From Corallococcus coralloides DSM 2259 (GTDB lineage Bacteria > Myxococcota > Myxococcia > Myxococcales > Myxococcaceae): a stretch of DNA of 64,000 bases. The notes under the pieces were generated by a model. It saw only the letters and a program-made list of their open reading frames with translations. It ran no database searches and was not told the origin of the DNA. Shown here one piece after another: positions 62,074 through 64,000 of this stretch (position 1 is the stretch's first letter; every line of letters starts with the position of its first letter). Position numbers and translations under genes: made by a program. Where the stretch lies: positions 2,170,001 to 2,234,000 of the forward strand of contig NC_017030.1 in NCBI RefSeq assembly GCF_000255295.1, written 5' to 3'.

Positions 62074-62205
62074 GGCCTGCGGTGATAACAGGTCGTGGCG
62101 GGCCCGCCACCGGAAGTGCGTGCTCGCACGTCGCGTCCGGCCGTGACGGCAGGCGTCATCCCGGAATGAATGCGGACTGCGCGGGTTGGTATAGGGTCCG
62201 TGCGA

Positions 62206-64000
62206 ATGCGGAACCTGCTCCTTGGAATGACGCTGGCCATGAGCCTTGGATTCGGGTCGACGGCGATGGCGAGGCCTACCCGGCAGCTCCACGCGGGTGA
62301 AATCGCGGCGGGCCTGAAGCGGCTCGGAGTGACCGGCAGTGTGCTCTATGTCGCGGCCCACCCGGACGACGAGAACACGCGCCTGCTCGCGTGGCTGGTG
62401 GGAGAGCGCGGCCTGCGCACGGGTTACCTGTCCGTGACGCGCGGGGATGGTGGGCAGAACCTCATCGGCACGGAGCAGGGCGCGCTGCTCGGGCTCATCC
62501 GCACGCATGAGTTGCTCGCCGCGCGGAGCGTGGACGGCGCGGAGCAGTTCTTCACGCGGGCGCGGGACTTCGGCTATTCGAAGAGCGCGGAAGAGGCGCT
62601 GCGCATCTGGGGACATGACGCGGTGCTGGCGGATGTGGTGCTCGCCATCCGGCGCTTCCAGCCGGACGTCATCATCACCCGCTTCACCACGGAGCCGCCG
62701 AACCACGGCCACCACACGGCCTCCGCGCTGCTGGCGGCGGAGGCCTTCATCGCCGCGGCGGACCCGAAGCGCTTCCCCGAGCAGCTGTCCGAGGTGAAGC
62801 CGTGGAAGGCGGACCGCCTGTTGCAGAACGCCTCCTCGTGGTCGTTCAAGCCCGATGAGGACCTGTCCCGCTACGTGAAGCTGGAGGTGGGCGGCTACGA
62901 CGCGTTGCTCGGGCGTTCGTGGGGTGAGGTGGCCGCGGAGAGCCGCAGCCAGCACAAGAGCCAGGGCTTCGGCCAGGCCGCGGACCGGGGCCCCGCCGCC
63001 GAGTACTTCACGCCGCTGGCGGGGACGCTCCCGAAGCGCGACGTGTTCGAGGGGCTCGACTTCTCCTGGAAGCGTTGGGCGGGCTCGGAGGCCGTGTCCC
63101 GCGCGGTGGCCGCCGCGACGAAGTCTTTCGATGCGCGCGCTCCCCACCGCTCCCTGCCCGCGCTCGTCCGCGTCCACGAGGCGCTGACCGCGCTGCCGGA
63201 CACCCACCCGTGGAAGGCGCTCAAGCTGCGTGAGGTGGAGGCGCTCATCGCCAACTGCGCGGGGCTGTTCCTGGAGGTGCGTGCCGCCACGCCCACCGGC
63301 ATCCCGGGGCTGCCCGTGGCGTTGGACGTGGTGGCGCTGAACCGCTCGCCCGCCGCCGTCGAGTGGGTGGGGTTGACGCTGCCAGGCGAGAAACCCGAGG
63401 CCGTGGGGAAGGCGCTGGGCGCGAACGTGCCCCTGAAGCTGTCGCGCACGGTGACGCTGCCGGCGACGGCGCCCATCTCCACGCCCTACTGGCTCCGGGA
63501 GCCTGTCACCGGGGGGCTCTACACGCTCAAGGGCGAGGACCGCGCGCTCACCGGCCAGCCGGAGGGCGTTCCCGCGCTCTCCGTGGCGTTCGAGTACCAG
63601 GTCGCGGGCCGGCGCTTCCGCGCGGTGCGTCCGGTGCTCCACGCCTGGACGGATCCGGTGCGCGGCGAGCTCTACCGTGACTTCGAGGTCGTCCCGCCCG
63701 TCACCGCCACGCTGGCGCAGGACGTGCTCATGTTCCCCAACGGCGAGTCCCGTGCCGTGCCGGTGGTACTGGCCGCGGGGATGGACCTGGTGCCGGGCAC
63801 GGTGCGGATGGTGGCGCCGCCCGGCTGGCGCGTGGAGCCCGCGTCGATCGGGTTCAAGCTCGCGGCACGCGGAGACGAGCGCACCATCACCTTCCAGGTG
63901 ACGCCGCCCCCGGGCTCGACGAAGGAGGGGGTCCTCTCCGTGGAGGTCGACGTGGGGGACCGCGCCTGGTCGTGGAGCGCCCACTCCGTGTCCCATCCCC
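62206..64000 (+). CDS. Large PIG-L family deacetylase (3' end outside window)
   Basis: A partial protein of 598 visible codons from ATG 62206, with a signal peptide (ends near AMA-R). Residues about 43-230 form a PIG-L/LmbE deacetylase domain with the metal motif A-H52-P-D-D55-[12 protein letters not shown], and the second histidine site NHGHHTAS. The rest (about 300-598) is beta-rich and resembles NPCBM/NEW3-type sandwich modules. It should deacetylate an exported GlcNAc-type or other N-acetylated compound. It is divergent from bshC by 132 bases. It could be linked to bacillithiol or its conjugates, but the signal peptide argues for an external substrate. Confidence 0.85.
   Translation, partial: MRNLLLGMTLAMSLGFGSTAMARPTRQLHAGEIAAGLKRLGVTGSVLYVAAHPDDENTRLLAWLVGERGLRTGYLSVTRGDGGQNLIGTEQGALLGLIRTHELLAARSVDGAEQFFTRARDFGYSKSAEEALRIWGHDAVLADVVLAIRRFQPDVIITRFTTEPPNHGHHTASALLAAEAFIAAADPKRFPEQLSEVKPWKADRLLQNASSWSFKPDEDLSRYVKLEVGGYDALLGRSWGEVAAESRSQHKSQGFGQAADRGPAAEYFTPLAGTLPKRDVFEGLDFSWKRWAGSEAVSRAVAAATKSFDARAPHRSLPALVRVHEALTALPDTHPWKALKLREVEALIANCAGLFLEVRAATPTGIPGLPVALDVVALNRSPAAVEWVGLTLPGEKPEAVGKALGANVPLKLSRTVTLPATAPISTPYWLREPVTGGLYTLKGEDRALTGQPEGVPALSVAFEYQVAGRRFRAVRPVLHAWTDPVRGELYRDFEVVPPVTATLAQDVLMFPNGESRAVPVVLAAGMDLVPGTVRMVAPPGWRVEPASIGFKLAARGDERTITFQVTPPPGSTKEGVLSVEVDVGDRAWSWSAHSVSHP

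Noticed and set aside
62074-63996. Upstream extension of bshC to the window edge
   Set aside because: The extension is antisense to the PIG-L gene and adds low-complexity sequence; the GTG at 62073 matches the family's N-terminus.

Overview
The window is high-GC DNA with long open frames, very few gaps, no RNA genes and no insertion sequences. It most resembles a member of the Myxococcaceae (Myxococcus, Corallococcus or Pyxidicoccus). This assignment comes from gene style, not from a marker gene: many large secreted lipoproteins built from beta-propeller, Ig-like and DUF4215 cysteine-rich repeats, many one- and two-component regulators, stand-alone immunity-like proteins and repeat-rich proteins with no recognised function. 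About 65 genes can be supported.

Layout. 1-5.7 kb: a partial secreted Cys-rich protein, an outer-membrane barrel protein, a LytS/LytTR two-component pair, a MerC-like membrane protein with a Fur/Zur-type palindrome upstream, and a LACTB-like serine hydrolase. 5.7-10.2 kb: a divergent LysR/GST pair, a tightly coupled ArsR-AHSA1-DoxX-DUF1801 operon with an operator at the ArsR start, then a small secreted protein next to an uncharacterised cytoplasmic one. 10.2-25 kb: an NlpC/P60 lipoprotein, a GNAT enzyme, an M48 protease, a SUKH-like protein, two beta-propeller secreted proteins, an FtsW/RodA-like protein, a small Cys-rich secreted peptide, a deoxyhypusine-synthase-like enzyme, and a divergent NmrA/TetR pair. 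25-37 kb: a large PQQ-type glucose/sorbosone dehydrogenase lipoprotein, a repeat-rich protein, a GFA gene running in frame into a decapitated sirtuin, a serine hydrolase, an orphan immunity-like protein, a methyltransferase, a virginiamycin-B-lyase-like protein lacking three blades, and an ECF41 sigma factor coupled to its carboxymuconolactone-decarboxylase-like partner.

37-52.4 kb: a TMEM175-type channel, divergent aldo/keto reductase-LysR and hydrolase-AraC pairs, a deaminase, more secreted lipoproteins, a FixL/FixJ-like two-component pair and a MarR-GNAT fusion. 52.6-55.1 kb: an asparagine-synthetase-like enzyme directly behind a 48-residue peptide gene, the best candidate here for an undescribed biosynthetic unit, then an ankyrin gene with a frameshift. 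55-64 kb: an alpha/beta hydrolase, a second PQQ-type dehydrogenase, a DUF2911 protein, and a complete overlapping bshC-bshB1-bshA operon for bacillithiol, divergent from a large PIG-L deacetylase cut by the window edge.

How the genes work together. Most units are small: a regulator paired divergently with one metabolic enzyme (LysR-GST, TetR-NmrA, LysR-aldo/keto reductase, AraC-hydrolase), a regulator translationally coupled to its partners (ArsR operon, ECF41 pair, both two-component systems), or a single secreted protein. The bsh operon is the one complete pathway visible. All function calls rest on reading motifs by eye; no database search was run.
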